From assembly GCA_047637355.1 (NCBI GenBank), contig JBLIKA010000001.1, forward strand, positions 1 to 64,000: a stretch of DNA of 64,000 bases, written 5' to 3'. The translations under genes were made by a program, and so were the position numbers. The notes beneath the pieces were generated by a model, which searched no databases, was not told where the DNA came from, and saw only the letters and a list, made by a program, of their open reading frames with translations. Of the stretch, positions 1 to 8,303 are shown piece after piece (the stretch's first letter is position 1; every line of letters starts with the position of its first letter). The stretch comes from Glaciecola sp047637355 (GTDB taxonomy: Bacteria; Pseudomonadota; Gammaproteobacteria; Enterobacterales; Alteromonadaceae).

Positions 1-1158
1 TCTGAGCGCGTTTACTAATGCTTGCGATGTTATCTTTGCTGGATACTTTTCAACAATATCAACAATTTGGGAGACTGATAAATACTCTCGTAATCCAGCC
101 TTATCTGCCATCAACTCAGCCAATTCTGCCTGGCTAGTTTCTGCTTGATACGATTTTACAAAACCAGGATAACTTAAGGTCAATTCCAATTTATTGATTA
201 AAGCATCGAGTAAAGTAATCTCGACATCTGCAAGGATTACTGTGTCCTCACCACTAGTTGATGTCGCAGATAAAATTCGCTGCGCAACTGCTTTATCATT
301 GCTGAACCAAACACCTAGTGCATCACCTGGCTTATAAATAATCCCACTTTCTTCTAGTGATATTTCAATATGACGAATATCTTTGACCGAATCACGCCCA
401 GTTATTTTTAAGCTTGCACTTAAATTAGCGGCGAACGGGCTTTTTTTGGTGTAAAGCGATTCAGCTACTGCATTCGCTGCGGGTGTTAACCTAATGATTT
501 GCTCGGTTACAATTGGCGTTAACTCATCTTTCAACTTCGCATTTAAAGCAATCGTCCAATCGGCCACAGCAGCGTCATAGTCAACGTCACAATCTAAACG
601 CTCAACTAACGCAGTTGCGCCAAGAGAAAGTAAACGTGTTTCAAAGTCTTTACCTGTTTGGCAAAAAAATTCATAACTAGTATCACCTAGACCCACGACC
701 GCGAATTTTAGGTTAGGTACTTTCGGTGCCTTTTTGCTTGCTAAGAATTCAAATAGTTCCACTGCATCATCAGGCGCATCGCCTTCACCATGTGTGCTTA
801 CGATAACAACCAGATGAGTTTCATTTTTCAATTGACGTGGCTTATAGTCACTCATACTAACTACATTCGCTTGATAACCTTGCTCAAGTGCAGACGCTTT
901 GTAATTATTTGCAACGCCTTTAGAATTGCCGGTTTGCGAGCCATAAAGTATTGTCAATGCAGGCGCAGAAACAGCTTTGTTAGCTGTTTCAACTGAAGAT
1001 GGAATTTGCAGTGTACTTACAGACCCAGATAAGCCAGCTAAAAAGCCACTTGCCCAGATGAGCTGTTCTTTATTTAGGGATGAAGCGGCACCTGAAAGCA
1101 ATTGAAGTTGCTGTTCTGTCAATGCTGAAAAGTTGTTATTGCCGTTATTTGTTGTCAT
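1..1158 (-). CDS. cysJ: Sulfite reductase [NADPH] flavoprotein alpha subunit, 5' part
   Basis: Reading leftwards from the ATG at 1158, an open frame of 386 codons runs off the window edge in phase, so only the N-terminal two thirds is present. The protein has a flavodoxin domain starting near residue 67 (phosphate loop YGSQTGNSKG, then STHGEGDAPDDAVE) followed by the start of the FAD-binding, NADPH-P450-reductase-like module (SPFAANL, then GDALGVWF). CysJ passes electrons from NADPH through FAD and FMN to the CysI hemoprotein, reducing sulfite to sulfide for cysteine synthesis in the cytoplasm. Upstream lies a perfect 13-bp inverted repeat that covers the Shine-Dalgarno region, so translation may be controlled. 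cysI would be expected beyond the left edge. Confidence 0.95.
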   Translation of the reverse strand, partial: MTTNNGNNNFSALTEQQLQLLSGAASSLNKEQLIWASGFLAGLSGSVSTLQIPSSVETANKAVSAPALTILYGSQTGNSKGVANNYKASALEQGYQANVVSMSDYKPRQLKNETHLVVIVSTHGEGDAPDDAVELFEFLASKKAPKVPNLKFAVVGLGDTSYEFFCQTGKDFETRLLSLGATALVERLDCDVDYDAAVADWTIALNAKLKDELTPIVTEQIIRLTPAANAVAESLYTKKSPFAANLSASLKITGRDSVKDIRHIEISLEESGIIYKPGDALGVWFSNDKAVAQRILSATSTSGEDTVILADVEITLLDALINKLELTLSYPGFVKSYQAETSQAELAELMADKAGLREYLSVSQIVDIVEKYPAKITSQALVNALR

Positions 1159-1162
1159 TAAT

Positions 1163-1196
1163 CGTTAACCTTAGCTAGTACACGCTAAGGTTAACG
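1163..1196 (-). promoter_or_regulatory. Inverted repeat in the cysJ leader covering its RBS
   Basis: CGTTAACCTTAGC at 1163-1175 and GCTAAGGTTAACG at 1184-1196 are perfect 13-bp complements around an 8-base loop. On the cysJ (minus) transcript the 3' arm contains the TAAGG Shine-Dalgarno candidate, and the arm ends 4 bases before the ATG. No run of U follows it, so it does not look like a terminator of the gene ending at 1280. It could be an RBS-masking hairpin or a dimeric repressor operator. Confidence 0.6.
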
Positions 1197-1279
1197 ACTT
1201 TCTATCATAACTTGAAAGAATTAAATCAGATTTTTTATTACTTTTTGGACTTAAAAACTAAGTAAAAAAATGGTCTTTT

Positions 1280-2038
1280 TTAAAAGTCGAACTCTAGCCC
1301 TACAAATACACCGGTGAACTCTAAGTTAGAATAGAGATCATCTACGTCACTAAGCTCTATTTTCATTGCTCTGTAGCCGGCTTGCAAGGTCATATCTAAA
1401 GCCAGTGATTCAACAAAACTATAGGTCAATGCAGCTTGGAAATCAGAGGCTGTACTATCATCAATGGCTAAAAAACTGCCTTCTGCATATAAGCCTAAAC
1501 CAGTAAAAGGTAAACCAAGTTCAACTTTGGCGTAACCCATTGGTATCACACCAGAGAATTCTTCCGACGTCATTCTATTGCCAGTGGCTTCAGAAACCAT
1601 AATAGTGCCATCGACGTACTTGCCATTAATACCAATATCGATGCTAACTAGGTCATTATCGAGTATTTCATAATACAAAATAAAGTCTGTGCCGGTCATT
1701 TCAATATCGGTATTAAGGATAGTGTTATTACCATACAAAGTGCCATTAAACTCAAACTCTGTCGCAAGTGTCGTAACACCTGCCGTGTCCAATACCGTTC
1801 TACTTACTTTGATATTTGGTATGAGTGGCACCGGATGCTCTAGTGCTACGTAAAAAGCGCCATTTGTTTTATCATCAAAAGCAAAGTTAGTTAGCGACGA
1901 TTCTTGATTCGAAAAACCACCGTCTGTGCCCATGTTCCATGCCTGAGCTCCAACATAGGCGCCCAATAGCGTGTCGGCCTGCACAGGAGCAATAACCGCA
2001 GCTGCGAGCAATGCACAACCCAAAAGTGACTTTTTCAT
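1280..2038 (-). CDS. TIGR04219-type outer membrane beta-barrel protein
   Basis: The 252-residue product starts with a clear Sec signal peptide (MKKSLLGCALLAAAVIAPVQA, cleavage after QADT region) and continues as alternating short hydrophobic/polar strands with Gly turns. It ends in FVGLEFDF, the aromatic C-terminus recognised by the BAM machinery. This fits the TIGR04219 family of small outer membrane barrels common in Alteromonadales, whose function is unknown. Its ATG is preceded by AAGGAT at good spacing and lies only 3 bases after the stop of the DUF2333 gene, so the two form an operon. The family assignment is from memory of the pattern, not a search. Confidence 0.75.
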   Translation of the reverse strand: MKKSLLGCALLAAAVIAPVQADTLLGAYVGAQAWNMGTDGGFSNQESSLTNFAFDDKTNGAFYVALEHPVPLIPNIKVSRTVLDTAGVTTLATEFEFNGTLYGNNTILNTDIEMTGTDFILYYEILDNDLVSIDIGINGKYVDGTIMVSEATGNRMTSEEFSGVIPMGYAKVELGLPFTGLGLYAEGSFLAIDDSTASDFQAALTYSFVESLALDMTLQAGYRAMKIELSDVDDLYSNLEFTGVFVGLEFDF

Positions 2039-2041
2039 ATT

Positions 2042-3034
2042 TTATCCTTGATTTAATAGTTCTGATAATTCGATTAAAGCAGCATTCGCCCTTGAAATAT
2101 AGTTCGCCATTACTAACGAGTGATTAGCTAACATACCAAAGCCGTCCCCATTTAGTATAACGGGTGTATACACAGTTTCTTGAGTGGCTTCTAATTCACG
2201 AATAATCTGACGCAAGCTTATAGTTGCGTTTTTCTTTTCCAAAACATCTCGAAAATCGACTTCGATAGCCTGTAAAAAGTGCAACAGAGCCCAACTTGCT
2301 CCCCGCGCTTCATAAAAATTATCGTCTAATTTGAACCAACTGGTTTTATTTCTAAGGACAGGGCTTTGAGGTGTTGACTGACTTGCAGCAGGGTCACCGG
2401 CTAATTCAGTATTAATTACATCGGAACCGACACTAGCACTTAATTTTTGTGACAAGCTTCCTAGTCTCTTTTCCACCTGTTTTAACCAATCACGTAAATT
2501 GTCCGCTCTTGCATAAAACTGAGTATTTGAGCTTGTGATATTGCCAAGTTCAGCTTGATATAAATAAAGTTGTTCTACCGCTTTTTCATACCGAGATTCA
2601 GAAGAAGGCAGGATCCAACGATTGCTATCATTATTATAATAAGGTTGTGCCTGCACCAATTGTGGACTTTCAAGGGACTGCGATTGAGAGCGACTGAAAT
2701 CTTTGCGCATCGAAAGCGCAAGATCTCTGCTCATTTCCAGAACACCAAATTCCCATGCAGGGATATTGTCCATGAAAATCCCTGGCGGTAGTACATCGTT
2801 GGTAATGTATCCACCGTTTTTATACAACATCATTTCAGTGACTTTTATAAGTGTTGATGTTGTTGTGTAACCGGTTACCATTTGATGACCTTTTTGCGCC
2901 GCCATCTCTTGTGCATTTTTGCGCACATTAAACGTGTCTGGAGCAAAACTCCACCAAAAACCGAGCAATACAAACAACATCACGATAATGGAGATGCCCG
3001 CAGAAACTGTTTTAGTAGAAATAAACTTTGTCAT
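2042..3034 (-). CDS. DUF2333 family membrane-anchored protein
   Basis: About 330 residues with one N-terminal membrane segment (residues about 9-30, ending LGFWWSF) and a long helical, mostly polar remainder predicted to face the periplasm. The overall pattern matches DUF2333 proteins of gammaproteobacteria, which have no established function. The open frame extends 14 codons further upstream, but ATG 3034 has AAGGAT directly ahead of it and begins the usual short basic N-terminus (MTKF), so it is preferred. The gene is followed after 3 bases by the outer membrane barrel gene, suggesting a shared envelope role. Confidence 0.75.
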   Translation of the reverse strand: MTKFISTKTVSAGISIIVMLFVLLGFWWSFAPDTFNVRKNAQEMAAQKGHQMVTGYTTTSTLIKVTEMMLYKNGGYITNDVLPPGIFMDNIPAWEFGVLEMSRDLALSMRKDFSRSQSQSLESPQLVQAQPYYNNDSNRWILPSSESRYEKAVEQLYLYQAELGNITSSNTQFYARADNLRDWLKQVEKRLGSLSQKLSASVGSDVINTELAGDPAASQSTPQSPVLRNKTSWFKLDDNFYEARGASWALLHFLQAIEVDFRDVLEKKNATISLRQIIRELEATQETVYTPVILNGDGFGMLANHSLVMANYISRANAALIELSELLNQG

Positions 3035-3136
3035 AAATATCCTTTGACGCTTGTTAACCTGAGCCGAAACAACCACAGCCGTTTAAATGGCTGAAAACAA
3101 CAACTAGACTCTAAAAGTTATATTGTACAAGCGTAT

Positions 3137-3337
3137 TTACTTGTATCGCAACAAAAGGATTGCTAAAACGTAAGCTAATGCTGTTGGCAAGGTTAAAAAT
3201 ATCATACTGATGATAGCGCCAACTCTTACCCAAAGTGGGTCGATATTCAGATATTTTGCCACGCCAGCACATACACCTGAAATAATAGCTCGATTTGCGT
3301 CTCTAAATAGTCTTTTATCATTTATAACGGTTTTCAT
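3137..3337 (-). CDS. PspC domain protein
   Basis: A 66-residue protein made almost wholly of one PspC domain: basic N-terminus with RDANRAIISGVCAGVAKYLNI, the WVRVGAII segment and a hydrophobic C-terminal helix (residues about 40-63). PspC proteins are inner membrane partners of the phage shock response. Here there is no pspA, pspB or pspF next to it, so it is a stand-alone PspC-like protein and its role in that response is not shown. GAGG lies at good spacing before the ATG. Confidence 0.8.
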   Translation of the reverse strand: MKTVINDKRLFRDANRAIISGVCAGVAKYLNIDPLWVRVGAIISMIFLTLPTALAYVLAILLLRYK

Positions 3338-3409
3338 TGTAAGTACCTCTTTAATGTATGACTTTATAATATTGCAAAAATATTAAGTACAAATGTGGGC
3401 TGTATAACG

Positions 3410-3529
3410 TTAACTATTATTAGACGTAATTAACTTGAAATGCTCAAGACATATCACAATAGTTGCGCTACCGATGTAAAGTAGGATGGGTGTTGCAAGC
3501 AAACCGATAAGATTAATATGACCTAACAT
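3410..3529 (-). CDS. Possible 39-residue single-span membrane protein
   Basis: An ATG at 3529 preceded by GGGAGAG at 3 to 9 bases opens a 39-codon frame. The product has a hydrophobic stretch at residues 5-28 (INLIGLLATPILLYIGSATI) and a short polar tail ending TSNNS. It sits between the PspC gene and a small secreted protein gene, all on the minus strand. I do not recognise a family. Support is the strong RBS and membrane-like composition; it may be a chance frame. Confidence 0.4.
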   Translation of the reverse strand: MLGHINLIGLLATPILLYIGSATIVICLEHFKLITSNNS

Positions 3530-3579
3530 GACTCTCTCCCTAGCAAACGATCCAAATCGCGAAGCGACTAACCTAATGA

Positions 3580-3879
3580 TTAGTCTTCGCTGTTCTCGGC
3601 AACAAAAGATTCTGTAGACTTCGTGTTAGCGATATCAATGATTGTTACTTTAGTAGAAGGTGCTGATGGGTCAATCGGCATTGTAAAAGTGAAGTCATAA
3701 GCGGACTCAAAAATTGATTTCTGAACTTCATTATTAATTTCTGTTTTTGCAATTTCCATTGCTTGGTTAACCATTGTTGATAGCACTCTATCAACATGTG
3801 ATTCATGTGCTTGCACTGAACCGGTTAAAGCCATAGCAGTAGCGAATAAAGTAGTTAAAACTGTTTTGTTAATAGACAT
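3580..3879 (-). CDS. Small secreted hypothetical protein
   Basis: A 99-residue protein with a typical signal peptide (MSINKTVLTTLFATAMALTGSVQA, cleavage before HESHVD) and a 75-residue acidic mature part with no cysteines. The middle (VNQAMEIAKTEINNEVQKSI) looks helical. It is preceded by GAGGAA at good spacing. I do not recognise the family. About 200 bases upstream are two tandem palindromic sequences that could be operators for it. Confidence 0.65.
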   Translation of the reverse strand: MSINKTVLTTLFATAMALTGSVQAHESHVDRVLSTMVNQAMEIAKTEINNEVQKSIFESAYDFTFTMPIDPSAPSTKVTIIDIANTKSTESFVAENSED

Positions 3880-4081
3880 GATATTTTCCTCAAAATTTCA
3901 AAATTAGTGGCTACGCTTACTGCTACGGAACCTTAAGTTAAATGCCTTTTCGGCAACGACACTTAGGTATAGCGATTGTTGTGCCAACTTTGAGAAAAAA
4001 TATTTTATCGATTAATATCAATAAGTTAATTGAATTCCAATTATAAATAAGAGTAATTTAGGAATATAGTGAAGTCTTAAC

Positions 4082-4118
4082 TGGTTAAATTAACCACTTG
4101 GATTGGTAAAATCAACCA
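4082..4118. repeat. Tandem near-palindromes 22 bp apart, possible operator pair
   Basis: TGGTTAAATTAACCA at 4082-4096 and TGGTAAAATCAACCA at 4104-4118 share 13 of 15 bases. Each has TGGT/ACCA arms, and they are spaced 22 bp start to start, about two helical turns. They lie between the 3' end of dusA and the start of the small secreted protein gene at 3879, where that gene's promoter is expected. The binding protein is unknown. Confidence 0.4.
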
Positions 4119-4168
4119 AATTTTAAGCTTGCCTGTTTTGATTGCAAGATTGTTATGCGATATGAGTA

Positions 4169-5176
4169 TTAACTTTCTACTTTACTCGCTTTAAAATCGC
4201 GCGCTTTTGCTTGTGCTTCCAATACTTGGTCGTAAGCATGCAGTAAAAGATCAGTAGAAACACCTTTTTGTGTACCATTTTGACTTAAGTAGCGACGCCA
4301 AATCCTTCCACCAGCTTGACCTTGAAACAAACCCAGAACATGTCTTGCAATATGCCAAACTTTTGAACCTTGCGCTACTTGCTCTTTAATATAGGCGGTC
4401 ATTTTTACCACAACCTCTTCTCTGGTTATTCCCTTGCCTGATTCGCCATATAGTATAGAGTCAACATCACTTAAAATGTAAGGATTTGAATAAATTTCGC
4501 GCCCCATCATTACACCATCAACCAGTTGTAAATGGTTATGAGCGTCTTCAAGTTTAGTTATTCCACCATTAATAGAAATTTTCAATTGGGAGAACTCATC
4601 TTTTAAATCATAAACGCGCTGATAATTGAGTGGCGGAATATCTCGATTTTCTTTTGGACTCAATCCTTGCAACCAGGCTTTTCGAGCATGCACAATAAAA
4701 TGCTCACATCCGCCATCTGCAACGAGAGAGACAAAACGACTTAGACCCGCATAGTCATCCATATCATCTATGCCAATGCGACACTTGACTGTAACTGGGA
4801 TAGAAATAGAAGACTGCATCGCCGCAACGCACTCAGCAACAGTTTCAGGCATTGCCATTAAACAAGCACCAAAACTACCATTTTTAACCCTATCTGAAGG
4901 ACAACCAACATTGATATTAACTTCGTTGTAACCACGTTGCTCTGCAATCACAGCGCAATGGGCCATTGCTTGTGGATCACTGCCGCCAAGCTGCAATACC
5001 AGTGGGTGCTCTTCTTTGTTGTAGCCCAAATAATCACCTTTTCCATGGATAATTGCCCCCGTAGTCACCATTTCGGTATATAACACAGTATGTTTAGATA
5101 GTAGGCGCAGGAAGAATCGACAATGGCGATCAGTCCAATCAAGCATTGGGGCAACGGAGAGACGATGATTTAGCAT
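4169..5176 (-). CDS. dusA: tRNA-dihydrouridine(20/20a) synthase DusA
   Basis: The protein opens MLNHRLSVAPMLDWTDRHCR, the N-terminus typical of DusA. It has the FMN-binding TIM barrel with NVGCPSDRVKNGSFGACLMA, which contains the catalytic cysteine. ARKAWLQGLSPKENRDIPP and SINGG are also DusA-type. It reduces uridine 20 and 20a in tRNA D-loops, using NADPH and FMN. The frame is open 15 codons further, to 5221, but those extra residues are not DusA-like, so ATG 5176 is chosen; neither start has a good Shine-Dalgarno sequence. It appears monocistronic. Confidence 0.92.
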   Translation of the reverse strand: MLNHRLSVAPMLDWTDRHCRFFLRLLSKHTVLYTEMVTTGAIIHGKGDYLGYNKEEHPLVLQLGGSDPQAMAHCAVIAEQRGYNEVNINVGCPSDRVKNGSFGACLMAMPETVAECVAAMQSSISIPVTVKCRIGIDDMDDYAGLSRFVSLVADGGCEHFIVHARKAWLQGLSPKENRDIPPLNYQRVYDLKDEFSQLKISINGGITKLEDAHNHLQLVDGVMMGREIYSNPYILSDVDSILYGESGKGITREEVVVKMTAYIKEQVAQGSKVWHIARHVLGLFQGQAGGRIWRRYLSQNGTQKGVSTDLLLHAYDQVLEAQAKARDFKASKVES

Positions 5177-5399
5177 AGAGTAGAAGATAGACCTATTAGT
5201 TAAGAAGCAACTGATTAGCATCAGATTGAGTTGAATTTAAATAACAGAACTCTGCTTTCACTAACGTGAAAAAAGCACACTCATCTAACGCAATTAGATT
5301 ATAAAGAATCTACAGCAACTAAACAAAACTAAAAGGAGGATTAAACAAAATTAGCAGTAGAATTGAGGTTAAATTAACAATTCAGCACGATATAAAAAT

Positions 5400-5864
5400 T
5401 TAAAAACGGTACACCAGCTCAACGGCAGCTAAGGTCCAATTCTCCGAGTCTTGTGTCACAAAACGGGGAACTGAAACCTGAGGTATCCATGCAGACCCAT
5501 TCACAGTCTGCAGGTTAGCAAAAGCATGCAAGCCCTCAAACACAGTCCAATTTAATCCAATCTCTCGGGCTGTTAAAGATCGTGACTCAGTCGTTAGGCT
5601 CCATTCTACTGGACGTACGATTTGCCTTGCACCATAGCCATCGTTGTATGAATCGTGAAGACGAGTCAATTGACCTGTTAATATCAAATCGTTTTTCAGT
5701 GTGAGTTTAAACTCTGTGAAGTAGCCGAAATGATTGATATTAGATGGTAGAGATTGATTATCATAGCTCATATAATGGCTTGAAATGTCGATATCATTTA
5801 GCGATTCGACCGCATAACTTGTCGCGGATATAACAGATAACATCAGTACGTATACTAGTTTCAT
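5400..5864 (-). CDS. Hypothetical secreted, probably outer membrane protein
   Basis: 154 residues with a signal peptide (MKLVYVLMLSVISATSYA) and a mature part rich in alternating aromatic and polar residues (INHFGYFTEFKLTLKNDLILTG, LTAREIGLNWTVFEGLHAFA). It ends in ELVYRF, the aromatic terminus of outer membrane barrel proteins. At this size it could be a small 6- to 8-strand barrel. I do not recognise a family. The Shine-Dalgarno sequence is weak, and it is separated from dusA and fghA by over 100 bases on each side. Confidence 0.55.
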   Translation of the reverse strand: MKLVYVLMLSVISATSYAVESLNDIDISSHYMSYDNQSLPSNINHFGYFTEFKLTLKNDLILTGQLTRLHDSYNDGYGARQIVRPVEWSLTTESRSLTAREIGLNWTVFEGLHAFANLQTVNGSAWIPQVSVPRFVTQDSENWTLAAVELVYRF

Positions 5865-5996
5865 TTTAACTGCTCACAATAAATAGTGACTAAAAAACGA
5901 TCTTCATAGTAACGTACTTAAGTTGCCCTGAGTCCTAATATGGGTATTCTTGAGGTGGATTTGATATCAAATTAAATACGCTAAATAATCCTTACT

Positions 5997-6854
5997 TTAT
6001 CCATTTGCAAAGAGACATTTTGCATGAAAAGATAAGTGATCATCAATGAAACTGCTTATAAAGAAGAAGCTATGGTCATAGCCTGAACGCATGTTTAGTG
6101 TTAAATGGTAATCGGACATTTGTGCCACTTTGATTAAATTATTAGGCTTTAATTGTTCCTCGAGAAAATTGTCGTCGGTACCTTGGTCGATTAAAATGGG
6201 AGGCTGTACTACGGCATTCTGCAAAAGATGACAAGCATCATACTCTAACCAAGTCTGCTGGTCGTAACCAAGATAATGTGTAAAGGCTTTTTGGCCCCAA
6301 GCACAGTTCACGGGATTACAAATTGGGCTAAACGCGGAAATAGAAGTAAACAAATCTGGATTTTTCAAGCCAATGGTAAGAGCACCGTGCCCCCCCATTG
6401 AATGACCAGATATAGCTGAGTTTTTATTAACTGAAAAGGTTTGCTGAACACCGGGAAGCAGCTCGTTTAGAATATAGTCATACATATGAAAGTGCGTTGA
6501 CCATGGTTTTTGTGTCGCATTGAGATAAAAACCTGCGCCCAAGCCGAAGTCATAGGCATTGTCAGGATCGTCAGGAACGTTTTCCCCGCGCGGGCTAGTG
6601 TCAGGAGCAACAATGGCAATACCTAATTCAGCGGCGGCTCTGAAAGCCCCGGCCTTCTGCATAAAGTTCTGGTCATTACAGGTAAGTCCTGACAACCAAT
6701 ATAACACGGGGACTTTCTGCGTCACTTTGCCCTTACCCAATGCTATTGGCGGTAAGAATATAGCAAAGGTCATGTCACAGTTGTTAGCTTCAGAGTAATG
6801 ACTGTATTGCGCATGTTCGCCGCCGAATACTTTATTCGAAGATAGTTTTTTCAT
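5997..6854 (-). CDS. fghA: S-formylglutathione hydrolase
   Basis: 285 residues with the esterase-D alpha/beta hydrolase features: the nucleophile elbow GHSMGGHGAL (Ser near residue 150), VLYWLSGLTCNDQNF in the oxyanion region, and YDHSFFFISSF supplying the catalytic histidine. It hydrolyses S-formylglutathione to formate and glutathione, the last step of glutathione-dependent formaldehyde detoxification. It starts 11 bases after the stop of frmA, with AAGGT before its ATG, so the two enzymes of the pathway are cotranscribed. Length is normal for the family. Confidence 0.93.
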   Translation of the reverse strand: MKKLSSNKVFGGEHAQYSHYSEANNCDMTFAIFLPPIALGKGKVTQKVPVLYWLSGLTCNDQNFMQKAGAFRAAAELGIAIVAPDTSPRGENVPDDPDNAYDFGLGAGFYLNATQKPWSTHFHMYDYILNELLPGVQQTFSVNKNSAISGHSMGGHGALTIGLKNPDLFTSISAFSPICNPVNCAWGQKAFTHYLGYDQQTWLEYDACHLLQNAVVQPPILIDQGTDDNFLEEQLKPNNLIKVAQMSDYHLTLNMRSGYDHSFFFISSFIDDHLSFHAKCLFANG

Positions 6855-6865
6855 GGCCGTTACCT

Positions 6866-8008
6866 TTATATTTTTGGGCTAGGTTGAAAGTGAACAACTG
6901 AGCGTATGCTCTTACCTTCATGCATTAAATCGAAGGCCTCGTTGATTTTTTCAATAGGTAAATTGTGAGTAATAAAGTCATCTAAAACGATTTCGCCTTT
7001 AAGATACTTTTCAACATAATCTGGTAATTCGCTGCGACCTTTAACACCACCAAACGCAGTCCCTCTCCAGACTCGGCCCGTTACTAGTTGAAATGGTCGA
7101 GTACTAATTTCTTGACCAGCCCCAGCTACGCCTATAATTACCGATTCGCCCCAACCTTTATGGCAGCACTCGAGAGCGCTTCGCATAACGTCAACATTTC
7201 CTATGCATTCGAATGAAAAATCAACACCACCATCGGTTAATTCAACAATATACTCTTGAATAGGTTTATCCACTTTCTTTGGATTAATACAATCGGTTGC
7301 GCCTAACTTTCGAGCTAATTCAAATTTACTTTCATTGATGTCAACAACCAAAATCCTTGATGCCTTAGCCATGACCGCGCCGATAATGGCTGACAAGCCG
7401 ATACCACCCATACCAAAAATAGCAACTGTATCACCCTCTTGAACTTTAGCCGTATTCATTACGGCTCCGATACCTGTGGTTACACCACAACCAAATAAAC
7501 ACACTTCGTCCAGAGCGGCTTTCTTATTCACCTTAGCTAGTGAAATTTCTGGTAATACGGTGTACTCAGAAAAAGTAGAGCAACCCATGTAGTGGTAAAG
7601 TGGCTTACCATCCTTGTAAAAACGAGATGTACCATCGGGCATAACGCCTTTACCTTGAGTTTCTCTAATTCTTTGGCAAAGGTTAGTTTTACCTGATAAA
7701 CAAAACTTACATTCTCCGCATTCTGGAGTGTAGAGAGGAATAACATGGTCACCCACAGAAACACTTGTAACGCCCTCGCCAACTTGTTCAACAATACCGC
7801 CACCCTCATGGCCTAATACTACGGGAAATAAACCTTCAGGATCCTCACCAGAGAGAGTAAAGGCGTCGGTATGACAAACACCACTGGCAACTATTTTCAC
7901 TAGCACTTCGCCTGCTTTAGGCAGCATCACGTCAATTTCTTCCATAACGAGTGGTTGATTAGGACCCCACGCAACTGCGGCTTTAGATTTGATAAATTTT
8001 TGTTCCAT
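6866..8008 (-). CDS. frmA: S-(hydroxymethyl)glutathione dehydrogenase / class III alcohol dehydrogenase
   Basis: 380 residues of the zinc-dependent medium-chain dehydrogenase family. Catalytic zinc ligands sit in GVCHTDAFTLSG and GHEGGG; the structural zinc ligands are CGECKFCLSGKTNLC; the NAD-binding turn is IFGMGGIGLSA. Class III signatures are clear (ECIGNVDVMRSALECCHKGW). It oxidises S-hydroxymethylglutathione, formed from formaldehyde and GSH, to S-formylglutathione. AAGGAAAGG precedes the ATG. No frmR or LysR regulator gene is adjacent, but three inverted repeats lie in the 90 bases upstream. Confidence 0.95.
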   Translation of the reverse strand: MEQKFIKSKAAVAWGPNQPLVMEEIDVMLPKAGEVLVKIVASGVCHTDAFTLSGEDPEGLFPVVLGHEGGGIVEQVGEGVTSVSVGDHVIPLYTPECGECKFCLSGKTNLCQRIRETQGKGVMPDGTSRFYKDGKPLYHYMGCSTFSEYTVLPEISLAKVNKKAALDEVCLFGCGVTTGIGAVMNTAKVQEGDTVAIFGMGGIGLSAIIGAVMAKASRILVVDINESKFELARKLGATDCINPKKVDKPIQEYIVELTDGGVDFSFECIGNVDVMRSALECCHKGWGESVIIGVAGAGQEISTRPFQLVTGRVWRGTAFGGVKGRSELPDYVEKYLKGEIVLDDFITHNLPIEKINEAFDLMHEGKSIRSVVHFQPSPKI

Positions 8009-8033
8009 GACCTTTCCTTAATAAGCAATTTTC

Positions 8034-8096
8034 AATACTTAGAGTATTCAGCCTTTGATGATTAAGATCAAACCTAATTACGAGATTAATATCTCG
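8034..8096. promoter_or_regulatory. Three inverted repeats upstream of frmA
   Basis: AATACT-TAG-AGTATT at 8034-8048, TTTGAT-GATTAAG-ATCAAA at 8054-8072 and CGAGAT-TAAT-ATCTCG at 8081-8096 are each perfect 6-bp inverted repeats. They lie 26 to 88 bases upstream of the frmA start codon, the usual place for a promoter with operators. Chance 6-bp repeats are common in AT-rich DNA, so only the cluster and its place are suggestive. Confidence 0.35.
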
Positions 8097-8303
8097 CGAA
8101 AAACTCATATACCTAAATATTAAATAGTCATTATTTGCTGGCAATCTCTTGATCTCAGCGCTCAAAGGATTAACATAAAGTTACCCATGTTACTCCATTT
8201 AAGGATATAATAGTGAAGCAAAGAAAAAGGAAATTTCGAGATTAGAAAGTTAATAGTAAAGCAATTAGAGCGTTCAGAATCTGTTTTCTCAGCAGACGTT
8301 CTT

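Noticed and set aside
790..996. 68-codon plus-strand frame.
   Set aside because: It is antisense to the well-supported cysJ frame, which reads through the whole region.
5264..5284. TTTCAC-TAAC-GTGAAA hairpin upstream of dusA as a terminator.
   Set aside because: The A-run follows on the plus strand, where no gene ends; on the minus strand the T-run precedes the stem, so it cannot terminate transcription there.
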